64,000 nt of DNA. It comes from Nocardioides marmorisolisilvae. Its GTDB lineage: Bacteria; Actinomycetota; Actinomycetes; Propionibacteriales; Nocardioidaceae. Positions 14,344 to 23,275 of the stretch are shown here, one piece after another. The notes under the pieces are model-generated. The model was not told the origin of the DNA. It did no database searches and worked only from the letters and a program-made list of their open reading frames with translations. Numbering within the stretch: position 1 is the stretch's first letter; every line of letters begins with the position of its first letter. The translations under genes were made by a program, and so were the position numbers. The DNA lies in NCBI RefSeq assembly GCF_003725775.1, contig NZ_RJSG01000002.1:372001-436000 (forward strand). Direction: 5' to 3'.

Positions 14344-14381
14344 GGTGCTGGTTTCCCTAGGCAAGACGTGAAACCAGCACC
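14344..14381 (+). terminator. Terminator-like hairpin after the Sdh1 operon
   Basis: Perfect 11-bp arms (GGTGCTGGTTT at 14344-14354 and its complement at 14371-14381) enclose a 16-nt loop, 7 nt after the sdhB stop. No T-tract follows. The position at the operon end supports a termination or mRNA-stabilising role. Confidence 0.6.
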
Positions 14382-14477
14382 CCCGACCGGTTGCATCGGG
14401 TCGTTCTGCAAGGAACGGGTCGGAAATGAGTACCTGCACTCATGCGACGGATGCGATCGCTGGGACAGGCTGGACCC

Positions 14478-15197
14478 ATGATCGAGACCAGCACCTTCCG
14501 CCGTGTGGCGGCCACCTTGACCATCGGCTCCTTCTCCATCGCGGCCCTGATGGGCATCGCGGCGCTCCTCGGCGCGGGTGACTTCGGCGAGACCCAGGGC
14601 AAGATCCTGCTGACGACCCTGATCGTCGGCTGCGCCAGCATCTGCACGCTGTGCGACCTCGCCACCTCCGGCACGCGCTGGGGGCCCGTGGGCCTGATCG
14701 GCGCGATCGCCACCGCGGTGCCCACGGCGACGGCCCTGCACCTGGTCTGGCAGGACTGGAACCACGTCCCGGACCAGGAGCTCAAGGTCTTCGGGGTGGG
14801 CGTGGTCGCGGCGGTCACGCTCTCGCAGATCTGCCTGCTGCTGGCCCTGGCCGGTGCGCGGGAGTCGCTGCGCCTGGTCCTCTGGGGAACGGTCGTGCTC
14901 GCCGTGGTGGTCGCGGTGATCGTCAGCGGGATGATCACCGGCGCGATCGACGGCAACGACATCTGGCGCGAGTTCGGCGTGGCCGCGATCCTCGACGTGC
15001 TCGGCACGCTGGTCACCATCGCGCTGGCGAAGTTCGGTCATCACGCCGAGACGCCACGCCCCGGTCGTGTCCAGCTCACCCTCGGTGAGGACCAGGCGGC
15101 CAGGGTCTCTGAGCTCGCCCAGCGGACCGGACGGTCGGTCGACGCCGTCGTGGCCGAGGCGGTCGACCACTACCTGGGCTCCCAGGTGCGGTCGTGA
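14478..15197 (+). CDS. Membrane protein with C-terminal ribbon-helix-helix-like segment, unknown function
   Basis: I do not recognise the family. The 239-residue product has about six hydrophobic segments between residues 10 and 185, then a soluble tail of about 45 residues. The tail begins RVQLTLGEDQAARVSELAQR and continues TGRSVDAVVAEAVDHYL. A short strand then two helices with this spacing looks like the ribbon-helix-helix fold of antitoxins and small regulators. It may be a membrane-tethered DNA-binding or dimerisation module, or merely resemble one. ATG 14478 fits CAGGCT six bases upstream; an earlier in-frame ATG at 14442 lacks support. The stop overlaps the start of the lipoprotein gene (GTGA), so the two are coupled. 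Confidence 0.7.
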   Translation: MIETSTFRRVAATLTIGSFSIAALMGIAALLGAGDFGETQGKILLTTLIVGCASICTLCDLATSGTRWGPVGLIGAIATAVPTATALHLVWQDWNHVPDQELKVFGVGVVAAVTLSQICLLLALAGARESLRLVLWGTVVLAVVVAVIVSGMITGAIDGNDIWREFGVAAILDVLGTLVTIALAKFGHHAETPRPGRVQLTLGEDQAARVSELAQRTGRSVDAVVAEAVDHYLGSQVRS

Positions 15198-15829
15198 GGG
15201 TCGGGGCGCTGGTCGCCGCCCTCGTCGTGCTCGCCGGATGTGGCACGTCGCCTGACCCGGCTGGATCCGCTCACACCCACGTGCGCGACTCCGGACCGTA
15301 CGAGGTGGGCAAGGACATCGAACCGGGGGTCTGGATCACCTCCGACCCGGGCGAGTGCCTCGGCTACGTCGCGAGGACGCGGGACTTCGACATCGAGGGT
15401 TCGGGCGATCCCGACGACTACGTGGGCGGTGCCGTGTTGGTCGGGGACGTGCACCGGATCGTGCTGCACCGCGGCGAGTTCTTCTTCGCCGACCGGTGCT
15501 CGTGGTCGCGGGCCGAGGCGTCCGACCGGACCCCTGACCCGGCCACGACCGCCGGAGCCTGCGCGATCCTGGTCGGCAAGGGCGACCTGGTGCAGCGGAC
15601 CCTCGACTTCGGGCACCGCGCCCAGGGTGATCGGGACGATCGGACGACGTGGGAGCTTCAGGAACGGCTGAGCGCCGTGGTGATGTCCCAGACCAAGAAG
15701 CTCTGGTCGCCGGCGGGCCAGCTCGTCGACTACCTCGACGACCCGGACGGTTACAACGACGGCGCCGGGACCATCCCGAAGGTCACCCGCGCGGTTGACC
15801 TCATCCGATCCGTCTGCGGGCGGAGCTGA
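15194..15829 (+). CDS. Putative lipoprotein, unknown function
   Basis: The 211-residue product starts with a lipoprotein signal, RVGALVAALVVLAGC, with the lipid-accepting cysteine at residue 16, so it should sit on the outer face of the plasma membrane. The mature part has a SGPYEVGKDIEPGVWITS segment, a motif seen in small secreted actinobacterial proteins whose role is not known, and several further cysteines. The GTG start overlaps the upstream membrane-protein stop by 4 nt (GTGA), so the two are translated together and may form one envelope unit. The stop (15827-15829) is directly adjacent to the end of the convergent glycosyltransferase gene. Confidence 0.75.
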   Translation: MRVGALVAALVVLAGCGTSPDPAGSAHTHVRDSGPYEVGKDIEPGVWITSDPGECLGYVARTRDFDIEGSGDPDDYVGGAVLVGDVHRIVLHRGEFFFADRCSWSRAEASDRTPDPATTAGACAILVGKGDLVQRTLDFGHRAQGDRDDRTTWELQERLSAVVMSQTKKLWSPAGQLVDYLDDPDGYNDGAGTIPKVTRAVDLIRSVCGRS

Positions 15830-16840
15830 TCAGACCGCGGTGGCGTGACGCGGAGACGAGTGCGCCAGCAGCTCGGCCACCGCGTCGAACCAGGTCCGGT
15901 CGCTGACCGACTCGCGGGCGTTGGCCGCGAGCCGGGCCCGCAGCACCTCGTCTGAGGCGAGGCGCCCGACCGCGGTGACCAGGCCGCCGGTGCCGGAGCG
16001 AACCAGCAGGCCGGTCTCGCGGTCGCGGACCACGTCGGCGGTGGCGCCGCTGTCGAAGGCGACCACCGGGACGCCGCTGGCCAAGGCCTTGCGGACCGGG
16101 CCCAGGCTGCTGTCCTGCTTGCGCGGCTGGACCAGGACGTCGAGGGAGGCGATCGCGCGGGCCAGCTCGAGGCCGTTGCTGTCGCCGATGATCTTCGCGC
16201 CCGCGTCCTTCAAGGTCGCCGTACCGGCACCGCAGCCGAGGACGACGAGGCGGACGCCGTCCAGCGCAGCGATGCGGGAGAGGCGGCGGACGCGCTTGCT
16301 GGTCGGTAGGCCGACCGGGCCGACGTACCCGACGACCGTCAGCGGGCCCTCCGGCTTCCCGACCTTGGCCCACCGGTCGTGCAGCTCGGTCGAGCGCAGA
16401 CCCGGGTGGTGCTCGTCGGTCCGCACCCCGGGGAGCCACACGCCGGCCTTGATGCCGGCCGCGGCGAGGACGCGGGCGGTCGAGCGGCTGGTGGCCAGCA
16501 CGGTGCCGGCGCGCGGGTGCAGCGGCGTCGGGTCGACGACGATCATGGGGACGCAGCTCGGCTCGAGGGCCCGCATCGCGGCGGCGCCCATGGCGCGCGG
16601 GGCGAGGAACCAGGCGGCGTCGGGAGCGAACTGCTCCGTTGCGGCCCGGACCTCGGCCACCGGCAGCAGCGTCTTGGTCCGCAGCACCGTCGCGCCGCGG
16701 TAGGTGCCCTGTCCGGGCGTCGTGGTCACCACGAGGACCTCGTGCCCACCGCTGACCAGCGCGTCGGTGACGTGACGCGCAGCATCGGCGACCGGGTCGA
16801 TCGCCGGGGCGAAGGTGTCGGCTACCAGCAGGATGCGCAT
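15830..16840 (-). CDS. Glycosyltransferase family 4-like protein
   Basis: The 336-residue protein with two Rossmann-like halves is typical of GT-B glycosyltransferases. The N-terminus MRILLVADTFAPAIDPVADA matches the acceptor-side loop of family 4. The C-terminal half carries GLELARAIASLDVLVQPR followed by SSLGPVRKALASGVPVVAFD and GLLVRSG, the donor-binding segment. The family's usual catalytic Glu in the E(x7)E region is not obvious: the motif reads SLGPVRKA where EGFGxxxxEA is common. Donor or acceptor chemistry may therefore be unusual. Acceptor and sugar cannot be named. The ATG lies 6 nt after CACGCT on the minus strand. It is divergent from mutA. Confidence 0.8.
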   Translation of the reverse strand: MRILLVADTFAPAIDPVADAARHVTDALVSGGHEVLVVTTTPGQGTYRGATVLRTKTLLPVAEVRAATEQFAPDAAWFLAPRAMGAAAMRALEPSCVPMIVVDPTPLHPRAGTVLATSRSTARVLAAAGIKAGVWLPGVRTDEHHPGLRSTELHDRWAKVGKPEGPLTVVGYVGPVGLPTSKRVRRLSRIAALDGVRLVVLGCGAGTATLKDAGAKIIGDSNGLELARAIASLDVLVQPRKQDSSLGPVRKALASGVPVVAFDSGATADVVRDRETGLLVRSGTGGLVTAVGRLASDEVLRARLAANARESVSDRTWFDAVAELLAHSSPRHATAV

Positions 16841-16961
16841 GTCTCGAGCGTGACCGGGCCTGCTGGACCGATGTTGAACACCCGGTGAGTGTCACGTGAA
16901 CGGGGGAGTGAACTACATCTCACGGACGACCATCGCGTAGAGGGTGACCGCGCGCGGCACT

Positions 16962-16967
16962 TATCCT
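16962..16967 (+). promoter_or_regulatory. mutA -10 box, leaderless start
   Basis: TATCCT ends 7 nt before the mutA ATG at 16975, and no ribosome binding site lies between. I found no convincing -35. The 134-bp gap upstream shows no cobalamin riboswitch, despite the B12 dependence of MutB. Confidence 0.5.
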
Positions 16968-16974
16968 GCGAACC

Positions 16975-18762
16975 ATGACGCACACGCCTCAGGATGCGCC
17001 CCAGGACGCGCCGACGGTCGCGCTCGCGACCGGTCGTGAGCACACCCGCGAGGACTGGGAGAAGCTCGCCGCCGGCGTGCTGCGCAAGTCCGGCCGGATC
17101 GCCGAGGGCGACGCCGACGCGCTGGTCTGGGACAAGCTCACCCGCCGCACCCTCGACGGGATCGCGATCACCCCGCTCGGCACGCCCGCGCTGGTCGGCA
17201 ACCTGACCACTGCCGGTCGCCCCGACCGGGCCGGCGAGTGGGACGTCCGCGGCTACTTCGCCGACCCGGACGCCACCCTGACCGCCAACGACGTGCAGAC
17301 CGACCTCGACAACGGGGTCACCTCCGTCTGGCTGGAGGTCGGCGCCGGCGGTGTTGCCACCGACGACCTCGCCGCGGCCCTCAAGGGCGTGCTGCTCGAC
17401 GTCGCGCCGGTCATCCTCGACTCCGACGATCCGGTCGCCGCTGCTTCCGCCTTCGCCGCCGTCGCGTCCGGTACGACGCTCGCCGACGGCACCAACCTCG
17501 GCGCGGACCCGCTCGGCGCGCGCCTGCGTGGAGCGGACGTCGACGTGGACTCCGTGGTCGCCCAGGTGGCCGCCACGGCCGGTGAGCTCGGCTGCCGCGC
17601 CCTCGTGGTCGACGGCACCGCCGTGCACGACCTCGGTGCCTCCGACGTCCAGGAGCTCGGCTGGTCGCTCGCGGTCGGCGCCGCCTACCTGCGGGCCCTG
17701 GTCGCAGCCGGCCACTCGGTCGAGGCCGCAGCCGCGCTGATCGAATTCCGCTACGCCGCCACCGACGAGCAGTTCCCGACGATCGCGAAGCTGCGTGCCG
17801 CGCGCCGCGGTTGGGACCGCGTGCTCGAGCTCAGCGGCGTCGAGGGCGACCGGCGTCAGCGCCAGCACGCCGTCACCTCGCGGCCGATGATGACCAAGTA
17901 CGACCCGTGGGTGAACATGCTGCGCACCTGCGTCGCGGCCTTCTCCGCCGGTGTCGGTGGCGCGGACGCCCTCACGGTGCTGCCGTTCGACGCGCACCTC
18001 GGACTGCCCGACGCCTTCAGCCGCCGGATCGCCCGCAACACCTCGGCGCTGCTGATCCACGAGTCGCACCTGGCCAAGGTCTCCGACCCGGCCGGCGGTG
18101 CCTACGCGATCGAGAAGCTCACCGACGATCTGGCGGTCGCGGGCTGGGCCGAGCTCGGCACGCTCGAGGCAGCGGGCGGCGCCGCAGCCGCGATCGCCGA
18201 TGGCTCGCTGCAGGCCCGGATCGACGAGGTCGTGACCGAGCGCGAGCTGCAGATCGCGCTGCGCAAGCGCCCGCTGACCGGGCTCTCCGAGTTCCCGAAC
18301 CTGGACGAGACGCTGCCCGAGCGACGCCCGTACGCCGCGGGCGCCCGCGCGGTCCGCTCCTGGGGTCACGACTTCGAGGCCCTGCGCGACAACCCGGCCG
18401 GGACCGTCTTCCTGGCCACCATGGGCACCGTCGCTGCGCACACCGCCCGGGCGACGTTCGCGAGCAACCTGCTCGCCGCCGGTGGCATCGCCACCGTCAA
18501 CCCGGGTCGCAACGACGACGTCGCCGCGGTCGTGGCGGCCTACCAGGGTCCGGACGGCCGCCAGCCGGTCGTCTGCCTGACCGGCGCCGACAAGGCGTAC
18601 GCCGAGTGGGGTGCGGACCTGGTCGCAGCCCTGCGCGAGGCGGGCGCCCGCTGGATCATCCTGGCCGGCAAGCCGGTCGACGGCGTCGAGACCGACGACA
18701 GCTGCGCGATGGGCGTGAACACCCTGGACTTCCTCAACCGGACCCGGGAGAAGCTGGCATGA
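16975..18762 (+). CDS. mutA: Methylmalonyl-CoA mutase small (beta) subunit
   Basis: The 595-residue non-catalytic partner of the B12-dependent mutase interconverts methylmalonyl-CoA and succinyl-CoA with MutB. It has the TIM-barrel mutase domain (SWALEVGAGG-like [10 protein letters not shown] region, [26 protein letters not shown]) and a degenerate B12-binding domain. The cobalamin signature DxHxxG is absent from its C-terminus, as expected for this subunit. It is full length for the actinobacterial family. It starts an operon with mutB (4-nt overlap) and meaB. The pathway context is propionate and odd-chain or branched amino-acid breakdown, fed by the carboxylase subunits at 56-64 kb. Confidence 0.94.
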   Translation: MTHTPQDAPQDAPTVALATGREHTREDWEKLAAGVLRKSGRIAEGDADALVWDKLTRRTLDGIAITPLGTPALVGNLTTAGRPDRAGEWDVRGYFADPDATLTANDVQTDLDNGVTSVWLEVGAGGVATDDLAAALKGVLLDVAPVILDSDDPVAAASAFAAVASGTTLADGTNLGADPLGARLRGADVDVDSVVAQVAATAGELGCRALVVDGTAVHDLGASDVQELGWSLAVGAAYLRALVAAGHSVEAAAALIEFRYAATDEQFPTIAKLRAARRGWDRVLELSGVEGDRRQRQHAVTSRPMMTKYDPWVNMLRTCVAAFSAGVGGADALTVLPFDAHLGLPDAFSRRIARNTSALLIHESHLAKVSDPAGGAYAIEKLTDDLAVAGWAELGTLEAAGGAAAAIADGSLQARIDEVVTERELQIALRKRPLTGLSEFPNLDETLPERRPYAAGARAVRSWGHDFEALRDNPAGTVFLATMGTVAAHTARATFASNLLAAGGIATVNPGRNDDVAAVVAAYQGPDGRQPVVCLTGADKAYAEWGADLVAALREAGARWIILAGKPVDGVETDDSCAMGVNTLDFLNRTREKLA

Positions 18763-20924
18763 GCGTTCCTAGTTCCTTCGCCGGGCTCCCGCTCGGGGTT
18801 TCGACAGGCTCAACCAACACGGGGACGAGCTCGACCACCGAGAGCTGGGAGAGCCCCGAGGGCATCTCGGTCCTCCCCGTCTACGGCCCCGAGCACCTCG
18901 ATGGCCTCGACGCCCTGGACACCTTCCCGGGCCTGAACCCGTTCCTGCGCGGGCCGTACCCGACGATGTACACGACCCAGCCCTGGACGGTGCGCCAGTA
19001 CGCCGGCTTCTCGACCGCCGAGGAGTCCAACGCGTTCTACCGCCGCAACCTGGCCGCCGGTCAGAAGGGCCTCTCGGTCGCGTTCGACCTGGCGACCCAC
19101 CGCGGCTACGACTCCGACCACCCGCGGGTCCGCGGTGACGTCGGCATGGCCGGCGTGGCGATCGACTCGATCTACGACACCCGCGTCCTGTTCGACGGCA
19201 TCCCGCTGGACGAGATGTCGGTGTCGATGACGATGAACGGTGCGGTGCTCCCGGTGCTCGCCCTCTACATCGTCGCGGCCGAGGAGCAGGGGGTGAAGGC
19301 GGAGCAGCTCGCAGGGACCATCCAGAACGACATCCTCAAGGAGTTCATGGTCCGCAACACCTACATCTACCCGCCGGCCCCGAGCATGCGGATCATCTCC
19401 GACATCTTCGCCTACACCTCGCAGAAGATGCCGCGCTTCAACTCGATCTCGATCTCCGGCTACCACATGCAGGAGGCCGGGGCGACGAACGACCTCGAGC
19501 TCGCCTACACGCTGGCCGACGGCGTTGAGTACATCCGCGCGGGTCTCGACGCGGGCATCGACATCGACGCCTTCGCGCCGCGACTGAGCTTCTTCTGGGC
19601 CATCGGCATGAACTTCTACATGGAGATCGCCAAGATGCGTGCGGCCCGCGCGCTCTGGGCCCGCCTGGTCGCCCAGTTCGACCCGACGAACGAGAAGTCG
19701 CTGAGCCTGCGCACGCACAGCCAGACCAGCGGTTGGTCGCTGACCGCGCAGGACGTCTTCAACAACGTCCAGCGCACCTGCATCGAGGCGATGGCCGCGA
19801 GCCAGGGCCACACCCAGTCGTTGCACACCAACGCCCTGGACGAGGCGATCGCGCTGCCGACCGACTTCTCGGCCCGGATCGCGCGCAACACCCAGCTGCT
19901 GCTCCAGCAGGAGTCCGGCACCACCGGCACGATCGACCCGTGGGCCGGCTCGTACTACGTCGAGAAGCTCACCCACGACCTCGCGAACCGCGCCTGGGCG
20001 CACATCGTCGAGGCCGAGGCGGCCGGCGGCATGGCCAAGGCCATCGAGCAGGGCATCCCGAAGCTGCGCATCGAGGAGGCCGCCGCGCGCACCCAGGCGC
20101 GGATCGACTCCGGTGAGCAGAAGGTCATCGGCGTGAACACCTACCGGCTGGCCGACGAGGACCCGCTCGAGGTTCTCAAGGTCGACAACAACGAGGTCTA
20201 CAAGCAGCAGATCGCCAAGCTGGAGCGGCTCCGCGCCGAGCGCAACGAGGACGACGTCCAGGCTGCCCTGCACGCGATCACCGAGTCCGCCGTCCGCGGC
20301 GCGAGCAAGGGATCGCTGGACGGCAACCTGCTCGCCCTGGCCGTCGACGCGGCCCGCGCCAAGGCGACCGTCGGCGAGATCTCCGAGGCGATGGAGAAGT
20401 CCTACGGCCGTCACCAGGCCGTGATCCGTACGATCTCCGGTGTGTACAAGCGCGAGTCCGGCTCGAACGAGGACGTGGAGAAGGTGCTCGCCGCCACCGA
20501 CAAGTTCGCCGAGGACGAGGGCCGTCGCCCGCGCATCCTGGTCGCGAAGATGGGACAGGACGGCCACGACCGCGGTCAGAAGGTCATCGTCACCGCCTTC
20601 GCCGACCTCGGGTTCGACGTCGACGTGGGACCGCTGTTCTCCACGCCCGAGGAGGTCGCCCAGCAGGCGGTCGACGCGGACGTGCACATCGTCGGCGTGA
20701 ACTCGCTGGCTGCCGGCCACCTCACCCTGGTCCCCGCGCTGAAGCAGGCGCTGGCCGACCTCGGGCGCGAGGACATCATGGTCGTGGTCGGTGGCGTGAT
20801 CCCGCCGGACGACGTACCGACGCTGAAGGAGATGGGCGCCGCGGCGGTGTTCCCGCCAGGCACCGTCATCGCCCAGTCGGCGCTCGAGCTGCTGGACAAG
20901 CTCTCGAAGCAGCTTGGTCACTAG
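18759..20924 (+). CDS. mutB: Methylmalonyl-CoA mutase large (alpha) subunit
   Basis: The 721-residue catalytic subunit has the TIM-barrel domain starting around [20 protein letters not shown] and [20 protein letters not shown]. The C-terminal B12 domain carries D601-x-H603-x-x-G606, whose histidine ligates cobalt. It converts methylmalonyl-CoA to succinyl-CoA in the cytoplasm. ATG 18759 overlaps the mutA stop by 4 nt. The linker at residues about 13-22 ([10 protein letters not shown]) is unlike relatives, and its DNA (18797-18820) matches a dispersed palindromic repeat type, so a repeat seems to have been absorbed into the reading frame. All conserved parts are intact, and the protein should be active. 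Confidence 0.96.
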   Translation: MSVPSSFAGLPLGVSTGSTNTGTSSTTESWESPEGISVLPVYGPEHLDGLDALDTFPGLNPFLRGPYPTMYTTQPWTVRQYAGFSTAEESNAFYRRNLAAGQKGLSVAFDLATHRGYDSDHPRVRGDVGMAGVAIDSIYDTRVLFDGIPLDEMSVSMTMNGAVLPVLALYIVAAEEQGVKAEQLAGTIQNDILKEFMVRNTYIYPPAPSMRIISDIFAYTSQKMPRFNSISISGYHMQEAGATNDLELAYTLADGVEYIRAGLDAGIDIDAFAPRLSFFWAIGMNFYMEIAKMRAARALWARLVAQFDPTNEKSLSLRTHSQTSGWSLTAQDVFNNVQRTCIEAMAASQGHTQSLHTNALDEAIALPTDFSARIARNTQLLLQQESGTTGTIDPWAGSYYVEKLTHDLANRAWAHIVEAEAAGGMAKAIEQGIPKLRIEEAAARTQARIDSGEQKVIGVNTYRLADEDPLEVLKVDNNEVYKQQIAKLERLRAERNEDDVQAALHAITESAVRGASKGSLDGNLLALAVDAARAKATVGEISEAMEKSYGRHQAVIRTISGVYKRESGSNEDVEKVLAATDKFAEDEGRRPRILVAKMGQDGHDRGQKVIVTAFADLGFDVDVGPLFSTPEEVAQQAVDADVHIVGVNSLAAGHLTLVPALKQALADLGREDIMVVVGGVIPPDDVPTLKEMGAAAVFPPGTVIAQSALELLDKLSKQLGH
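18797..18820. repeat. REP-like element embedded in the mutB coding sequence
   Basis: The stretch begins GGTTTCGACAGGCTCAACCA and is bounded by GGTT and AACC ends. This wording is familiar to me as a dispersed repeat of Propionibacteriales and Micrococcales genomes, normally found between genes. Here it encodes residues 13-22 of MutB in frame, in a poorly conserved linker. I saw no second copy in the window. Confidence 0.5.
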
Positions 20925-20928
20925 CACC

Positions 20929-21903
20929 GTGGACGTCCGGGCGCTGGCCGAGGGCATCCGCGCCGGCCGGCGCGGTGACGTCAGCCGCGCCATCACCCTC
21001 GTCGAAAGCTCGCGGGCCGACCACCGGGAGAAGGCGCGCGAGCTGCTGACGGCGCTCGCGCCGAGCTCGGACAGCCCGACGGTCCGCGTCGGCATCTCCG
21101 GCGTCCCGGGCGTGGGCAAGTCGACGTTCATCGAGGCGCTCGGCACCTACCTCACGGGCCAGGGCCTCAAGGTCGGCGTCCTCGCGGTCGACCCGTCCAG
21201 CGTGCGCACCGGCGGATCGGTTCTCGGCGACAAGACCCGGATGGCGCAGCTCTCGACCGACCCGAACGCCTACATCCGGCCCTCACCGAGCGCCGGCACC
21301 CTGGGCGGCGTCGCCCGGGCCACCACCCAGGCGATGCTGGTCCTCGAGGCCGCCGGCTTCGACGTGATCCTGGTCGAGACCGTCGGTGTCGGCCAGTCCG
21401 AGGTCACCGTCGCCGGCATGGTCGACACCTTCCTGTTCCTGACCCTGGCCCGCACCGGCGACCAGCTCCAGGGCATCAAGAAAGGCATCCTCGAGATCGC
21501 CGACGTGATCGCGGTGAACAAGGCCGACGGCGACCGGGAGATCGAGGCGAAGTCGGCGGCCAAGGAGCTCGCCGGCGCCTTGCGGCTCGTCTACGCCGGG
21601 GGAGAGAACTGGGTCCCGCCGGTGCTGACCTGCTCGGGCCTCGAGGGCCGCGACGTCGACCACGTCTGGACGCGGATCACCGACCACCGCGAACACCTCG
21701 GCGCTGCCGGTCTCGCCGCCAAGCGGGCCGAGCAGCAGCTCGAGTTCACCTGGGCGCTGGTCCGCGACGAGCTCGCCGAGCGGTTGCGACGCTCGCCCGG
21801 GGTCAAGGCGATCCGGGAGCAGATCCGCACCGAGGTCCTCAGCGGCGACCTGACCGCACCCGTCGCTGCGGACCGCCTGCTCGCGGCGTACGACGAGGAC
21901 TGA
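20929..21903 (+). CDS. meaB: MeaB-type GTPase, methylmalonyl-CoA mutase chaperone
   Basis: The G3E-family GTPase protects and reloads B12 in methylmalonyl-CoA mutase. From GTG 20929 it has 324 residues, with Walker A GVPGVGKST at about 58-66. The Asp-containing switch DVILVETVGVGQSEV and the NKAD guanine specificity motif are also present. The C-terminal dimerisation helices are complete. The start is uncertain: TTG 20914 would overlap mutB by 11 nt and add five residues, while GTG 20929 lies 4 nt after the mutB stop. Neither has a clear ribosome binding site, consistent with translational coupling. The position directly after mutAB confirms the assignment. Confidence 0.93.
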   Translation: MDVRALAEGIRAGRRGDVSRAITLVESSRADHREKARELLTALAPSSDSPTVRVGISGVPGVGKSTFIEALGTYLTGQGLKVGVLAVDPSSVRTGGSVLGDKTRMAQLSTDPNAYIRPSPSAGTLGGVARATTQAMLVLEAAGFDVILVETVGVGQSEVTVAGMVDTFLFLTLARTGDQLQGIKKGILEIADVIAVNKADGDREIEAKSAAKELAGALRLVYAGGENWVPPVLTCSGLEGRDVDHVWTRITDHREHLGAAGLAAKRAEQQLEFTWALVRDELAERLRRSPGVKAIREQIRTEVLSGDLTAPVAADRLLAAYDED

Positions 21904-21917
21904 GTAACCTCAGGCTC

Positions 21918-23105
21918 GTGGCCGACCTGACTCTCACCGAGCGCGTGCTGGCGCGCGCCGATGAGCTGTCCGGCGAGCTCGTCGAGATCCGGCGCGACCT
22001 GCACGCCAACCCCGAGCTCTCCTGGAACGAGCAGCGCACCTCGCGCCGCGTGCTCGACCGGCTCACCGCCGCCGGCCTGTCCCCGGTCCCGATCGGCGAC
22101 ACCGGGGTGCTCGTCGACATCGGGTCGAACGAGGGACCCGTCGTCGCGCTGCGGGCCGACCTGGACGCCCTGCCGGTACCGGACCTGACCGAGGACCCGT
22201 GGCGCAGCACCGTCGAGGGCGTCGCGCACGCCTGCGGCCACGACGTGCACACCACCGGCCTGCTCGGCGCGGGCATCGCGCTGGCCTCGGTCGCCGACGA
22301 GCTGCCCGGCCGGGTCCGCCTGGTCTTCCAGCCGGCCGAGGAGATCATGCCCGGCGGTGCGCTGGCCGCGATCCAGGCCGGCGCCCTGGACGGGGTCACC
22401 AGCATCTTCGGCCTGCACTGCGACCCCGGGGTCGACGTCGGCAGCCTCGGGCTGCGCGAGGGGCCGATCACCGGAGCCGCGGACTCCCTCGACGTGCGCC
22501 TGACCGGCAACGGCGGTCACACCTCGCGCCCGCACCTGACCGAGGACCTGACCTTCGCGCTCGGCAAGCTCATCACCGAGCTGCCCGCGGTGCTGTCCCG
22601 CCGCCTCGACCCGCGGGCCGGGGTCAGCGTGGTGTGGGGCCTGGTCCGCGCCGGGTCGGCGATGAACGTCATCCCGGCGATCGGCCGTGCCGCCGGCACC
22701 GTCCGGATGCTCGACGCGGTGGCCTGGGCGGACGCCGAGACGCTGGTCACCGAGATCATCCAGCAGCTGGTCGAGCCCTACGGGGTGAAGCCCGAGGTCA
22801 TCTACGTGCGCGGCGTCCCTCCGGTGATCAACGAGCACGCCTCCACGGTGCTGCTCGGGCAGGCGATCGAGACCGTGGTGGGCGCCGACGGGCTGCTGCC
22901 GACGACGCAGAGCCTGGGCGGTGAGGACTTCGCCTGGTACCTCGAGCAGGTCCCCGGCGCGATGGCCCGGTTGGGCACCAGGACCCCCGGCGGTCCGACG
23001 TACGACCTGCACCAGGGGAACCTGCGCGTGGACGACCGTGCGGTCGCGATCGCGGCCAAGGTGCTCGCCGTGGCGGCCCTCGGAGCCCTCACCCGGGACC
23101 TTTGA
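21918..23105 (+). CDS. M20-family amidohydrolase
   Basis: The 395-residue metal-dependent hydrolase of the M20D/amidohydrolase type is related to hippurate hydrolase, IAA-amino-acid hydrolases and N-acetyldiaminopimelate deacetylase. Metal- and catalysis-related segments are present: RADLDALPV, HACGHDVHTTGLLGA, QPAEE and the late GGEDFAWYLEQVPG. A dimerisation insertion lies around residues 180-290. It should cleave N-acyl amino acids or amino-acid conjugates in the cytoplasm; the substrate is not predictable. GTG 21918 lies 7 nt after TAACCT (21905-21910), so it probably has its own leaderless promoter even though meaB ends only 14 nt upstream. Confidence 0.88.
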   Translation: MADLTLTERVLARADELSGELVEIRRDLHANPELSWNEQRTSRRVLDRLTAAGLSPVPIGDTGVLVDIGSNEGPVVALRADLDALPVPDLTEDPWRSTVEGVAHACGHDVHTTGLLGAGIALASVADELPGRVRLVFQPAEEIMPGGALAAIQAGALDGVTSIFGLHCDPGVDVGSLGLREGPITGAADSLDVRLTGNGGHTSRPHLTEDLTFALGKLITELPAVLSRRLDPRAGVSVVWGLVRAGSAMNVIPAIGRAAGTVRMLDAVAWADAETLVTEIIQQLVEPYGVKPEVIYVRGVPPVINEHASTVLLGQAIETVVGADGLLPTTQSLGGEDFAWYLEQVPGAMARLGTRTPGGPTYDLHQGNLRVDDRAVAIAAKVLAVAALGALTRDL

Positions 23106-23275
23106 CCCGCAAGATTCGCGGTGAAAGACCCTATTTCTGCACGTGATGGTCACCGATAGATAACAAAGCAGGCAGACCTTCGAATCGTCCTATCGCCACC
23201 GCGTCCCCGCACATAGGGTGACGGCGAATCCGCGGCGTGCCGATGCGGTGCGCCCCAACACCCGAGGAGGGCATC

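Noticed and set aside
16841-16974. Cobalamin riboswitch upstream of mutA
   Set aside because: The gap is only 134 bp, has no B12-box-like conserved core, and mutA appears leaderless with TATCCT 7 nt before the ATG.
23106-23275. Purine riboswitch before the BMP transporter operon
   Set aside because: No three-helix junction or conserved core could be drawn; only a possible TAGGGT -10 (23214-23219) and the GAGGAGG ribosome binding site are visible.
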